This document shows positions 21,644 through 30,416 of a stretch of 53,682 bases of DNA, piece after piece. Within the stretch, counting starts at the first letter, position 1. Every line of letters begins with the position of its first letter. Source of the stretch: an uncultured Lentisphaerota bacterium (GTDB lineage: Bacteria > Verrucomicrobiota > Lentisphaeria > Victivallales > UBA1829); assembly GCA_900320095.1 (NCBI GenBank), contig ONQZ01000018.1, positions 1 to 53,682 on the forward strand. The letters are read 5' to 3'. The notes under the pieces were generated by a model. It was not told the DNA's origin. It was given only the letters and a program-made list of their open reading frames with translations, and did no database searches. The position numbers were made by a program, and so were the translations under genes.

Positions 21644-22719
21644 ACGGAGACGTAATCCTTATGACGCGGCATCCTTTATTTACCGTTGTTTTATCCGGTT
21701 ACCAGACGGAGCCGTATCTGCAAAAGGCGCTTGACTCCATTGCGAACCAGACGTTCCGCGATTTCGAAGTCATCTGCTATGTTGAGGATTGTACAGACCG
21801 TTCCCTGGAAATGTGTCAGGCGATGGCGGAACGCGATCCCCGGTTCATAGTCGCGACCGGACCGAAAAGCGGCGCTGTGGCGACCACGCGCAATTACGGC
21901 ATCGACCATGCGTCCGGGCAGTATCTGGCCGTGATCGACGGCGACGACTGGCTGGTCCCGGATATGCTCGAAAAACTTGCCGGCAAGCTCGAACAAACCG
22001 GCGAAGTCGATGTGCTGACCTTTGCCGCGGTATCCACGGAAAAAGAAAATGTGGATTGGGATCATGTGAAACGCTTTTCCAATTTCAGACAGTCCGATGA
22101 AGCGGACGTTTTTTCCGGACTGGATGCCGTCCGGCGCTCGGGGCGAAACGGAGGTGCGATCCAGAATTTTACCTGGCTGAGCATCTACCGCGTCGCGTTT
22201 CTCCGGGAACACCGCCTCTATCAGTCGGACGGTCTGCTGATGGAGGATTACGAATGGAATCCGCGCGTGTGGTTTTTCGCAAAAAGGGTCGCCTATCTGG
22301 ATCAGGTTCTCTATGTTTACCGGCGCAGGCCGGGGTCCCTGACGACGGAAACATCTCCGCGCATTGTGCTGGATCTGGCGCGGCAGTTCCGTTCTCTGGC
22401 GGATTTTGCTGAAGGTCGCGATATTCCCGGCGATGTCTTTTCCATCTGGAGCAACCAGTGGATATCCGTCCTTTTCTGGTTCATGTTCCATCCGGTGACG
22501 TCCAGAAAGATCTCAGGCGGCGACCGGAATAAGGCGCTGAACGTGATCCTGTCCGGCGACGGTACAAAACAGTTCAGACGGATCCTGTCGCACGCTTCCC
22601 GCCCGAAACGCCTTGCCGGTCCGTTGATCCGGCTTGCAGCAAAAGGCTTCCAGCTTCCCGCAAAGGCATATTTCCGCAGTCTTTATTATCCCATGATCGA
22701 ACGGAGAGGAAAAAAATGA
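21640..22719 (+). CDS. glycosyltransferase family 2
   Basis: 359 residues. The start overlaps the preceding stop (ATGA) and has GAGGA upstream. The GT-A fold opens with FTVVLSGYQTEPYLQKALDSI and FRDFEVICYVEDCTD, and the metal/nucleotide-binding motif is VIDGDDW near residue 104. MEDYEWNPRVW near 205 provides the likely catalytic acidic residues. It should transfer a sugar from a nucleotide donor during lipopolysaccharide, capsule or glycoprotein assembly at the inner face of the membrane. There is no membrane anchor that I can see. Donor and acceptor are unknown. Confidence 0.85.
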   Translation: MNGDVILMTRHPLFTVVLSGYQTEPYLQKALDSIANQTFRDFEVICYVEDCTDRSLEMCQAMAERDPRFIVATGPKSGAVATTRNYGIDHASGQYLAVIDGDDWLVPDMLEKLAGKLEQTGEVDVLTFAAVSTEKENVDWDHVKRFSNFRQSDEADVFSGLDAVRRSGRNGGAIQNFTWLSIYRVAFLREHRLYQSDGLLMEDYEWNPRVWFFAKRVAYLDQVLYVYRRRPGSLTTETSPRIVLDLARQFRSLADFAEGRDIPGDVFSIWSNQWISVLFWFMFHPVTSRKISGGDRNKALNVILSGDGTKQFRRILSHASRPKRLAGPLIRLAAKGFQLPAKAYFRSLYYPMIERRGKK

Positions 22720-23930
22720 ACGCCTCCCCGTCCGCACAGGTCTCCGGGAAAAAGGTCCTCATCTATTACTACAAATTCGCCTCAAAGCTGGGCGGAAGCG
22801 ATTACCTGCCGCTGCTTCTTGTCGCGGAACTCCAGCGGAGAGGATGCGAAATCACTTTGGCTCTGGACTGGGAATCCGACCTGAAACATGCCGCGGACCT
22901 TTACCATGTGGATCTGGATGCGGAAAAAGTCCATGTCCTGACCATCAAACCCCAAAACAGTCTGATGAAGAAACTGGATTCGATTCTGCCGTTCTACAGA
23001 GTCCGCCAGCTGAAGAGAATGGTGAAACACGCCGACGTCTGTATTTCCACGGCGAACATGATCGACTTCGGGAAACCCGCCTATCATGTGGTTTATATGC
23101 TGCGGCTGTTCGGCGACAACGCGTTCAACGATTTCTGTCAGCACAGACCGCCGCTGTCCGGTTTCCCGCGCCTCAAACGCAGCATCCGTACTCTGCTCGC
23201 CGAATCCATCCTGCGTCCGCTCCTCGGGGTGCGTTCGACACGGAAGATCCTTGCCGACCGGCGGGAACACATCTATGTCCCGTCCCGATACGTCGCCGAC
23301 ACCATGCGCGCGTTCTTCGGACCGTTCAACTGCACCGTCTTTTACCCGCCCACGTCCTTCGATATCCCTCCGTTGGATGTGGAACGCGACCCGATGCGCG
23401 TCATCTATCTGGGGCGCATTCAGCGGGAAAAATGCATCCTGGAGATCGTTGGCATTGTGGAACGCGCCCGGACGCTTTCCGGCCGGAACATCCAGCTGCA
23501 TCTTGCAGGCCCGCTGACGCCGGGGGACTATACGGAGAACCTGAAACGGATTGTCGCGGAAAAACCGTGGATTCAGCTGGCCGGACCCGTCTACGGACAG
23601 GAAAAAGCCGCTTTCCTGCTCGGCGGGACATACGCCATCCACGCGGAACGCGACGAGGCGTTCGGCATCTCCATTACGGAATACCTGAAAGCAGGATGCA
23701 TTCCCATCGTCCCGGACGAAGGCGGCACGCCGGAGGTCATCGACGATCCCGCCCTGACATACCACACCGACGAAGACGCCGCCCGGATTCTGGTTCATCT
23801 CCTGAACGATGAAGCGTTCCGCCGGGAACAGCTCGACCTTTGCAAAAAACGAGCCGAAGAGTTTTCCTTTGAACGTTATCTGGAAACTCAGCACAGGATT
23901 CTTGACGGCATCCTGGGAAAGCAGGCGTAA
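22716..23930 (+). CDS. glycosyltransferase family 4
   Basis: 404 residues, starting in the stop of the GT2 gene (ATGA). It is a GT-B enzyme: N-terminal KVLIYYYKFASKLGGSD glycine-rich acceptor loop, and a C-terminal donor domain with VIYLGRIQREKC near 228 and the E-x7-E motif in EAFGISITEYLKAG near 325, followed by IPIVPDEGGTPEVI. Such enzymes use NDP-sugars and keep the anomeric configuration. The central AYHVVYMLRLFGDN segment is not standard and may set acceptor choice. Last gene of the overlapped operon. Confidence 0.87.
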   Translation: MNASPSAQVSGKKVLIYYYKFASKLGGSDYLPLLLVAELQRRGCEITLALDWESDLKHAADLYHVDLDAEKVHVLTIKPQNSLMKKLDSILPFYRVRQLKRMVKHADVCISTANMIDFGKPAYHVVYMLRLFGDNAFNDFCQHRPPLSGFPRLKRSIRTLLAESILRPLLGVRSTRKILADRREHIYVPSRYVADTMRAFFGPFNCTVFYPPTSFDIPPLDVERDPMRVIYLGRIQREKCILEIVGIVERARTLSGRNIQLHLAGPLTPGDYTENLKRIVAEKPWIQLAGPVYGQEKAAFLLGGTYAIHAERDEAFGISITEYLKAGCIPIVPDEGGTPEVIDDPALTYHTDEDAARILVHLLNDEAFRREQLDLCKKRAEEFSFERYLETQHRILDGILGKQA

Positions 23931-23963
23931 CACCGTTCTTTTCGCCTTATAAAACAATCGCGC

Positions 23964-23992
23964 TTGAAAAATGGGAAGGTGTGGTGTATATT
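23964..23992 (+). promoter_or_regulatory. promoter for the second GT2 gene
   Basis: TTGAAA at 23964-23969, 17 bases, TATATT at 23987-23992, placing the start near 24000 and the ATG at 24033. The 24033 gene can therefore be expressed apart from the upstream operon. Confidence 0.65.
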
Positions 23993-24032
23993 TTTTTCTG
24001 TCAAATATTTAACATGGTAGTCTTTTTGAGAG

Positions 24033-25154
24033 ATGAAACCGTTTTTCTCGTTTGCCGTCCCATGCTGCGACGTTGAGCCGTACATTGAGGAATGCCTCCA
24101 GTCCATCCTGAACCAGTCGTTTCAGGACTGGGAGTGTATTCTCGGCATCGAAACCTCGAAAGACCGGACCGAGGAGATCATCCGGAAAATGACGGCCGGC
24201 GATCCCCGGTTCAGGATCTTCACCGGTCCCCGCTCCGGGTCATGTTCCGTTCCCAGAAATACCGGGATCGACATGGCGAAGGGCGAATACATCATCTTCC
24301 TCGACGGCGACGACACCATCGCGGATGGCTGTCTCGAACGTCTCCACGAAAAGATATGCGCGAATCCCGGAGCCGATCTCTATCCGTGCGCGATCGTCGT
24401 TAACGATGAGATCGCCGGCAAAAACGAGCTCCGGGATAACTACGGGGCGGATGCTCCTGCGGAGATGAACGGCATTGAGTCGGCTCTTTACCTGGACCGC
24501 CGTCTGCACGGAAGTTTCTGCCCGATGCTTCAGCTGACCGTCCACCGCCGCGAATTCCTGGTGGAATATGGCTTGAAATGCATTCCCGGACTGCGCCATC
24601 AGGACAGCGAGTTCTCGCCGCGGGCGCTCTATTTCGCCAAACGTGTCGTCCCGCTTCACGAGCCGTTCTATCTCTACCGCATCCGCCCGAATTCCGTCCA
24701 GACCAAGGCAAAAGGCGCAGACTATTTCATGAAGGATTGGGCGATCATCACGAAGTCCCTGCTGGCATTCTATGGAAAAGTCTCGCGGGAAGACGGGTTC
24801 GATGCGCACGTGGTTCCAGGCTGGATTCACCAGTGGTTTTCTCGTATGAATTACATGTGGTTTTCCCCGAAAGCACAAAGAAATATCTCCCGTGAAAAAC
24901 GGGTGGAATGGCTGAAGTTCATTTTTGAAGACGGCTTCGATTCCTACAATCGCATGATGAAATACGGTACCATTTCGCAGCGGATCGTCGCGTTCCATGT
25001 TCGGATGTTCGTCAAATGCCCGGCTCTGAGATGGTATGCCGAACTCTTCTTCCGTTTCTATTTCAACCTTGCGGAGCGGAAACGCCCGGAACAAACCGAA
25101 CAGCTCTGCACCTCGATTCCTCCTCAAAACGGTTCTGCCGCTCAGAATCCCTGA
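24033..25154 (+). CDS. glycosyltransferase family 2
   Basis: 373 residues. FSFAVPCCDVEPYIEECLQSI is the GT-A nucleotide-binding start and FLDGDDT near 90 is the DxD-type motif; GLRHQDSEF near 185 gives later acidic residues. The general plan and order of motifs resemble the 21640 glycosyltransferase, so the two may be distant duplicates. It has its own promoter, 102 bases after the GT4 stop, and its end is closed by a strong bidirectional terminator. Probable role: one sugar transfer in the same surface glycan; specificity cannot be read. Confidence 0.85.
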   Translation: MKPFFSFAVPCCDVEPYIEECLQSILNQSFQDWECILGIETSKDRTEEIIRKMTAGDPRFRIFTGPRSGSCSVPRNTGIDMAKGEYIIFLDGDDTIADGCLERLHEKICANPGADLYPCAIVVNDEIAGKNELRDNYGADAPAEMNGIESALYLDRRLHGSFCPMLQLTVHRREFLVEYGLKCIPGLRHQDSEFSPRALYFAKRVVPLHEPFYLYRIRPNSVQTKAKGADYFMKDWAIITKSLLAFYGKVSREDGFDAHVVPGWIHQWFSRMNYMWFSPKAQRNISREKRVEWLKFIFEDGFDSYNRMMKYGTISQRIVAFHVRMFVKCPALRWYAELFFRFYFNLAERKRPEQTEQLCTSIPPQNGSAAQNP

Positions 25155-25207
25155 CACGTCGGTCTGCACTGCCTCCTGTGAGGCGACTGAAAACTGGAAA
25201 TAAAAAA

Positions 25208-25250
25208 CGTCCGCTTCCGAACGGGGTGTCCCGAGGAAGCGGACGAACTT
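25208..25250. terminator. bidirectional terminator between convergent units
   Basis: CGTCCGCTTCC (25208-25218) pairs perfectly with GGAAGCGGACG (25235-25245). T-rich sequence follows on the plus strand (AACTTTTT) and six A precede it, giving a T-tract on the minus strand. It can end both the GT2 and the GH97 transcripts. Confidence 0.9.
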
Positions 25251-25297
25251 TTTCTGCTGAGATCGGCAGGCTGAAATTCAGCTTGTCTGTTCGGCTC

Positions 25298-27334
25298 TTA
25301 CTTCTTGATGAAGCGGAAGGAGAAACCGCCGCGGCCGATCATGCGGACGGTGATGACGTCGCCGGCTTTGGCGGTGCCTTCGGCGATGTCCCAGGCGCGC
25401 GGATCGTCGGGCTTCACGTCGCCGTTGATGAAGTAATTGGAATCGACATCCTTGCCGTCCGCGATCTTGCGGAAGGAATAGGTGTCGCCCGCCTTGCCGG
25501 GGACGGTGAACTTGACTTCGCGCGTCTCGTTCTTGCCGTTGATGCCGCCGACGTACCAGGTGTCGCCTTTGCGGCGGCCGAGGATCACGAAGTCGGCGGG
25601 TTCGCCGCCGAGGTACTTCGTGTCGTCCCAGGTGGTCGGGAGCCCGGCGATGAAGTCCTTCACCTTTTCGGGGAGAGCGCGGAACGCGGACGGGCGGTCG
25701 GCCATGTGCTGGCAGGCGGATTCGAAGACGACCGGGAGCGCGAGTTCATGCGCGTGGGAGGTGAGGTGCTTGTGCTGGGAGTTGGTAAATGCGGTGGGGG
25801 TGTAGTCCATCGGGCCGACGACGTTGCGCGTGAAGGGCAGCGTGGTGTTGTGTTCGGCGGCCGGTTCGGTCATCATCGGGTGGTTGTTGTACTGTTCCGC
25901 GCCCCAGACGCACTCCATGGACATGAGGTTGGGGTAGGTGCGGGACCAGCCGCGCGGGAGCGTGGAGCCGTGGAAGTTGACCATGATCTTGTGCGGCGCG
26001 GCGTCCTTCAGGATGTCGACGTAGTACTGCATCATGCTCTGCTTGTCGCTCTCGAAGAAGTCGATCTTCACGCCCTTGACGGTCTTTTCGGTAAGCCAGG
26101 CGAATTCCTTTTCGCGGGATTCATGGGTGTTGAAACGGTCGCGCGGGCCGCCGCCGACGTAGTTGTGCTTTCCGCCGGAGTTGTACCACAGCCACACGCC
26201 GACGCCTTTCTCCTTGGCGAGCTTGAGCGCGTCGTCGATGTTGCCGCCGTTGCCCATCACGTCCCATTCCCAGTCGATCAGGACGTTCGGCCACTTCATT
26301 TCGGAGGCGAGCAGGATGTAGTCCTTCACGATCTGGTAGTCCTTGCTGCCGTGGTTGTATGCCCAGTAGACCCAGGACGCCACGCCGGGGGTGATCCAGG
26401 AGACGTCCGGCACCGCGCATTCGGGCGCGAGGTCGTCGATGAGCGTGGATTCCACGATGTCGGCGAGCGTGCCGATCACGACGCAGCGCCACGGGGATTT
26501 CCACGGGAGCGTGGTCGTCGGGTTGACCGCGCCCTGGTTCGCGCCTTCGCCGGGATCCGGATAATGCGTGGTGAAGCTCACGCCCTTGTCGTCGACGGAG
26601 GACACCAGGTAAGTGCCGCAGTAGGTGCCGTCAAACCACGTTTCGGAGAGGAGTCCCCACGTGGACTTGTCGGCGGAGTTGAAGAGCAGGGGATAGTTCC
26701 AGTTCCGGTTGGCGCCGCCACGTCCGCCGCGTCCGCCCGGACCGCGCTGACCGCCCTGGCCGCCCTGCGGACCGCCGCGGAGCTGGTCCGCCGTATAGGC
26801 GATGTAGCGGTCTTCATAGCTGGTCACGCGGCGCTGCATGCGGAATCCGTCGGTCAGCGGGAACACGAACGACGTGGATTCGCCCTGGAATTCGACGTCG
26901 CCGGAGCCGCCGACGCTGTAGCGGAACGCGAAGGAATCGCTGCCCGCGCGCACGATCACGCCGATCTGGTTCGCGCCTTCGCCGAAGACGAGCGTCTTTT
27001 CGTTCATCCGGACGGTGCGTTCGGAGCGCTTGCCGTTCACCGCCGTGTACTTCTCGGTCACGAGCGCGACGCTGCTGCCGGACGGGATCTGCCCCGCGAG
27101 CTTCAGCTGCGAGAAATCGTACTCAGCCTTGTTCGACTTCAGGCCGAGGCGGACCTGGAAGACTTCCGACGCGTTGCGTTCCACGCGGAGCACGTTGCCT
27201 TCGTCGAGGTACACGCGGATCGTCTTGTCCGCGTCCGGCGAAGTCAGAAAGGGATCGGCGGCGGAGCAAAGTCCGGCGGCGATGAAGACCGCGGCGCAGG
27301 AGAGGGCCGCTTTCATGGAGAGAGAGAACTTCAT
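25298..27334 (-). CDS. glycoside hydrolase family 97 (alpha-glucosidase/alpha-galactosidase type)
   Basis: 678 residues with a signal peptide (residues 1-25, cut near CSAA), so exported. The N-terminal beta-sandwich covers about 30-300, followed by the barrel: PNVLIDWEWD, GVWLWYNSGG, KGVKIDFFESDKQ and VNFHGSTLPRGWSRTYPNLMSME, hallmarks of GH97. The aspartate of KIDF and the glutamate of SME are candidate catalytic residues. A Gly/Arg/Gln-rich insert at 186-211 (GGPQGGQGGQRGPGG...) is not part of the fold. It cleaves alpha-linked glucose or galactose; GH97 holds both inverting and retaining enzymes and I cannot assign which. Own promoter and terminator; no SusCD pair is nearby. Confidence 0.92.
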   Translation of the reverse strand: MKFSLSMKAALSCAAVFIAAGLCSAADPFLTSPDADKTIRVYLDEGNVLRVERNASEVFQVRLGLKSNKAEYDFSQLKLAGQIPSGSSVALVTEKYTAVNGKRSERTVRMNEKTLVFGEGANQIGVIVRAGSDSFAFRYSVGGSGDVEFQGESTSFVFPLTDGFRMQRRVTSYEDRYIAYTADQLRGGPQGGQGGQRGPGGRGGRGGANRNWNYPLLFNSADKSTWGLLSETWFDGTYCGTYLVSSVDDKGVSFTTHYPDPGEGANQGAVNPTTTLPWKSPWRCVVIGTLADIVESTLIDDLAPECAVPDVSWITPGVASWVYWAYNHGSKDYQIVKDYILLASEMKWPNVLIDWEWDVMGNGGNIDDALKLAKEKGVGVWLWYNSGGKHNYVGGGPRDRFNTHESREKEFAWLTEKTVKGVKIDFFESDKQSMMQYYVDILKDAAPHKIMVNFHGSTLPRGWSRTYPNLMSMECVWGAEQYNNHPMMTEPAAEHNTTLPFTRNVVGPMDYTPTAFTNSQHKHLTSHAHELALPVVFESACQHMADRPSAFRALPEKVKDFIAGLPTTWDDTKYLGGEPADFVILGRRKGDTWYVGGINGKNETREVKFTVPGKAGDTYSFRKIADGKDVDSNYFINGDVKPDDPRAWDIAEGTAKAGDVITVRMIGRGGFSFRFIKK

Positions 27335-27392
27335 GGTCTGGTTTCCTATGGATGAAGGTTAAAAGTCAGGACGAAGATTCCGTTTCACTCTA

Positions 27393-27420
27393 AACATAGC
27401 ACAACATGACGGTTTTTCAA
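27393..27420 (-). promoter_or_regulatory. promoter for the GH97 gene
   Basis: Minus strand TTGAAA (27415-27420), 16 bases, TATGTT (27393-27398), leaving a leader of about 50 bases. The rest of the 237-base gap to the pseudopilin-like gene shows nothing else. Confidence 0.5.
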
Positions 27421-27571
27421 CAGGATAAAACGCCTTTTCAACGTTATTTTTACGTTAAAAACGCGCGACACCGTCAGATTGAAACAATAAGCCATGGAAA
27501 CGATCCGGCAACTGACTTGCCCGGTTCGGACGAAGTGTGGTTCCGGTCTCCTTGGTGGTGTTTGATTCGGA

Positions 27572-28138
27572 TCAGAAACTGTAATCCGTGTAGGTCTTTT
27601 CGTAGCAGTAATCCCGGAACATCGGATCGTAGATCCATGGCTTAGAATCGCTTCCACTGGCGATGCCGACGGAACCCTCGCCGCGGACGTACCATCCGGT
27701 ATAAACACTGTGGTTATCGACGCCGTCGCAGGCGACGGGGGACAACGCGGAGCTGCTGCCCTTGAGACCGTCGCACCAGTTGTAGGAAACATGGCCCGGA
27801 AGGCTTTGGCCCATTTTCGCGGCTTTGATGCGTTTGTTGCCGGGGCAGAGATAGGACTCCGGGAAGCACAGCAGGTCCGCTTCGCGGAGGAGTTCGAGAC
27901 TTTTGCCGCTCTCGGCATCCAGCCATTTCGGCGCGCTGATTTTGGACGTGGTCGGATACCAGTCGTCATAGCTCAGGGAATACTGAAAAAAAGCCTTGCC
28001 GATCTGGGCAAGATGACTGACGCAGTCCGCCTGTATGGCTTTTCCCGACGGCCTCCCAATGTTGAGCACGGTATGCAGCGTGAATGCGAGCAGGGCGGCG
28101 GTCGCGATCGCGATGAAAAGCTCGTTTCGATTTTTCAT
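27572..28138 (-). CDS. pseudopilin-like (DUF1559/type II secretion G-like) protein
   Basis: 188 residues. A single N-terminal hydrophobic helix (residues 6-27) is followed by a soluble part with C-H-x-L-x-Q-I-G-K-A-F-x-Q-Y near 39-53 and a C-terminal W/Y-rich region (YNWCDG, DNHSVYTGWYVRGEGS, PWIYDP). This resembles the large pseudopilin-like families of Planctomycetes and Lentisphaerae. The GFTLIE prepilin cleavage motif before the helix is missing, so classical PilD processing is doubtful. AAAGGA precedes the start. No assembly genes are near. The product is probably membrane-anchored; function unknown. Confidence 0.6.
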   Translation of the reverse strand: MKNRNELFIAIATAALLAFTLHTVLNIGRPSGKAIQADCVSHLAQIGKAFFQYSLSYDDWYPTTSKISAPKWLDAESGKSLELLREADLLCFPESYLCPGNKRIKAAKMGQSLPGHVSYNWCDGLKGSSSALSPVACDGVDNHSVYTGWYVRGEGSVGIASGSDSKPWIYDPMFRDYCYEKTYTDYSF

Positions 28139-28246
28139 GAGTGCGTCCTTTCAAGGATGGCGAGGGAAAAAGATATGATGTCGTGATTCGGAAAACATCG
28201 GTCACGAACACCCTCAACGACAACGAGCGGCATTCGTTCTAACTCT

Positions 28247-28275
28247 ACTTTATCACCCGTTCCCGGAAAAGTCAA
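28247..28275 (-). promoter_or_regulatory. promoter for the pseudopilin-like gene
   Basis: Minus strand TTGACT (28270-28275), 17 bases, TAAAGT (28247-28252); leader of about 100 bases. An inverted repeat TTGAAAC-TTT-GTTTCAA at 28294-28310 lies just upstream of the -35 box and may be an operator or part of a terminator for the TIGR04076 transcript. The 240-base gap 28139-28378 holds no other feature that I see. Confidence 0.5.
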
Positions 28276-28378
28276 GTCGCATTCTTACCATGTTTGAAAC
28301 TTTGTTTCAACATTGTCGCCGTCGAATCGGGCACGGATTGCGGCGTCATCTTCCGTTTCCCGCAGGCTGTTTTCCGCG

Positions 28379-28696
28379 TCAGTAAGTCGCGTCTTCGTCC
28401 ATTGTTTCCAGCAGGAAGCTGACGGGGCGGAATCCGTCGTTGCAGGAAATCATGGCGGATTTCGGATTCTTCATCCAGCCGTCGTAGAAATTTTCGCCGC
28501 CGTGTGCGAGCGCGAGGACGAACGGGGAAACGGTGTCCCAGGCACTGTCGCAGAAGCCTTCGGGACGCGCCCAGCCGTTGCAGACGAAGATCTGGCCCAG
28601 CTTCATGCCGCAGGCGTGTTCGATCGGGTTTTCGTACTGGGCGATCAGGTCGTCGTGACGGACGATCTTCTTGACCGTGATGCGGACTTTTTTCAT
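28379..28696 (-). CDS. TIGR04076 family protein
   Basis: 105 residues, small and soluble. VRITVKKIV at the start, CGMKLGQIFVC, PEGFCDSAWDTVSPFVLALAHGG and a final SCNDGFRPVSFLLE match the TIGR04076 family of short proteins with conserved cysteines and an acidic C-terminus. Its biochemical role is unknown. It begins six bases after the aminotransferase stop codon and has only a weak ribosome site, so it is probably translated by coupling from that gene. Confidence 0.7.
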   Translation of the reverse strand: MKKVRITVKKIVRHDDLIAQYENPIEHACGMKLGQIFVCNGWARPEGFCDSAWDTVSPFVLALAHGGENFYDGWMKNPKSAMISCNDGFRPVSFLLETMDEDATY

Positions 28697-28702
28697 CCCG
28701 GC

Positions 28703-29830
28703 TTACGCCTTCACCGTGTCGGCGATGACGCCGCAGATGCGGTCGATGTCCTCGGCCTTCAGGTAGGGGTGCATCGGCAGGGCGAAGATGTCGGCGGCGC
28801 ACGCCTCGGAGACGGGCATGTCGCCCTTTTTGTAGCCAAGGTATTCGGTCGCGCCGAGCAGGTGCATCGGGATCGGGTAGTAACGCGCGGTCGGGACGTC
28901 GGCGGCCTTCAGGGCGGCCTGGATCTCGGCGAACTTCGGGGAACGCGGGCAGAACTGCGCGTAGACGGAGACGCAGCCTTCGGGGATGGTCTGGACGGAG
29001 ACGAGGTCCTTCAGCCCAGCGCGGTAACGGTCCGCGACGACCTGGCGCATTTCGACTTCGCCGGGGAAGAGTTTGAGCTTGGCGAGGAGGACGGCGGCCT
29101 GGATCGTGTCACAGCGGGCGTTCAGCCCCAGGCGGACGTTGTTGTAACGGTCCTCGGCGCTGCGGCCGTGGACGAGGATGGAGTACATCTTGTCGAAGAG
29201 GTCGTCGTCGTCCGTGAAGACCGCGCCGCCGTCGCCGTAGCAGCCGAGCGGCTTGGCGGGGAAGAAGCTCGTGCAGCCGATGGTGCCGAGCGAGGGTGCG
29301 CGTTTGCCGCTCGGGTCGACCGCGCCGAACGCCTGGCAGGCGTCCTCGATGATGGCGAGTCCGTGCGTGTCGGCGAGCGGCTTGATCGCCTTGTAGTCGG
29401 CGGTGAGGCCGAAGAGGTCGACGGGGATGACGGCCTTCGGTTTGAGCTTGCCCTCGCGTTCGACTTTCAGGATGGCTTCCTCAAGCTTCGCCGGGTCGAT
29501 GTTGTATGTGCCCTCGTCGATGTCGGCGAAGACAGGAGTCGCGCCGACGAGCGCGATCGTCTCGACCGTGGCGAAGAACGTGAACGGGGTGGTGAAGACG
29601 GCGTCGCCGGGCCCGATGCCGAGCGCCATCAGCGCCATCAGCAGGGCGTCCGTGCCGCTGGAACACGCCAGCGCGTGCTTCACTCCGGCGTATTCGGCGA
29701 GCTGTTTTTCGAGCTCCGCGATCTCGGCGCCGAGGATGTAGTGTCCGCTCTCCAGCACGCGGTCGATTCCCGCGTGGATTTCGTCTCGGATCAGGCTGTA
29801 TTGATACTTCAGGTCAATGAACGGCAGCAT
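28703..29830 (-). CDS. DegT/DnrJ/EryC1/StrS family PLP-dependent sugar aminotransferase
   Basis: 375 residues from ATG 29830, chosen because AGGAGG lies eight bases upstream; a GTG nine bases earlier would overlap that site. Fold type I PLP enzyme: CSSGTDALLMAL near 54 binds cofactor phosphate, EDACQAFGA near 162 supplies the aspartate that holds the pyridine nitrogen, and SFFPAKPLGCYGDGGA near 190 carries the Schiff-base lysine. Such enzymes aminate keto-sugars (3- or 4-keto) bound to UDP or dTDP for surface glycans. WlbE/WecE-type activity is possible. It is transcribed from its own promoter, with the TIGR04076 gene. Confidence 0.9.
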   Translation of the reverse strand: MLPFIDLKYQYSLIRDEIHAGIDRVLESGHYILGAEIAELEKQLAEYAGVKHALACSSGTDALLMALMALGIGPGDAVFTTPFTFFATVETIALVGATPVFADIDEGTYNIDPAKLEEAILKVEREGKLKPKAVIPVDLFGLTADYKAIKPLADTHGLAIIEDACQAFGAVDPSGKRAPSLGTIGCTSFFPAKPLGCYGDGGAVFTDDDDLFDKMYSILVHGRSAEDRYNNVRLGLNARCDTIQAAVLLAKLKLFPGEVEMRQVVADRYRAGLKDLVSVQTIPEGCVSVYAQFCPRSPKFAEIQAALKAADVPTARYYPIPMHLLGATEYLGYKKGDMPVSEACAADIFALPMHPYLKAEDIDRICGVIADTVKA

Positions 29831-29871
29831 AGTCGGCACCTCCTCGGGTCGGGGTTAAAAATCTTTCTAAT

Positions 29872-29900
29872 AATATACACCTTGAAGGCGCGAAAAACAA
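29872..29900 (-). promoter_or_regulatory. promoter for the DegT aminotransferase gene
   Basis: Minus strand TTGTTT (29895-29900), 17 bases, TATATT (29872-29877); start point near 29865, about 35 bases before the ATG. Confidence 0.6.
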
Positions 29901-29961
29901 GCTCCGGCGCGCGGAATCCGCGCGTGCGCGTGTAGTTTTTTTCGCGGAATGGCAAAAAGCG

Positions 29962-30378
29962 TCAGGCGTTATCGCGAATCTGGGCGAGCGTGGAACGAAT
30001 CATCAGCTCCGAACGCGTCAAATGAAGCTTCTTGGCGTAATCATCAATCCGGGCGAAGACGTCGCTTTTTCCCGTAATATTGATCCGCATGGTTCTTGCG
30101 GGCGGGTACACCGTAACGGGAACAATGCAGACGGGGGCGCCATCCTCGGGGTCGAGCTTGCTCTGAATCTCCATGATGGAGGACGGCGTCGGAAGTTTCT
30201 GCCGATGTTTTACCATGAGGGAAATCGTATCGTCGAGGAAACGGGTGCTCTGCTCGATGCAGTCTTCGAATCCTTTCCCGTAATCGGGAGCCATGTCCGG
30301 GAAATCCGGAAATTTCGCCATGAAGAAACCGTCCTCGTCCGGATAGATCGCAATCAAATACGTGATCTTCGATTCCAT
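29962..30378 (-). CDS. hicB: HicB-type antitoxin
   Basis: 138 residues. The N-terminal half, ITYLIAIYPDEDGFFMAKFPDFPDM, is the partial RNase-H-like HicB fold that binds and blocks HicA. The C-terminal 45 residues (MRINITGKSDVFARIDDYAKKL...) form a ribbon-helix-helix DNA-binding domain used for autoregulation. It follows hicA by 38 bases, the usual order. AAAGGA-like sequence sits before the ATG. Confidence 0.88.
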   Translation of the reverse strand: MESKITYLIAIYPDEDGFFMAKFPDFPDMAPDYGKGFEDCIEQSTRFLDDTISLMVKHRQKLPTPSSIMEIQSKLDPEDGAPVCIVPVTVYPPARTMRINITGKSDVFARIDDYAKKLHLTRSELMIRSTLAQIRDNA

Positions 30379-30416
30379 AAATGTAATCCTTTCCTGTTTG
30401 CCGGAAGGCTGTCCGT

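Noticed and set aside
25298..27334. Polysaccharide utilisation locus around GH97
   Set aside because: No SusC/SusD pair or regulator next to it; the gene has its own promoter and terminator.
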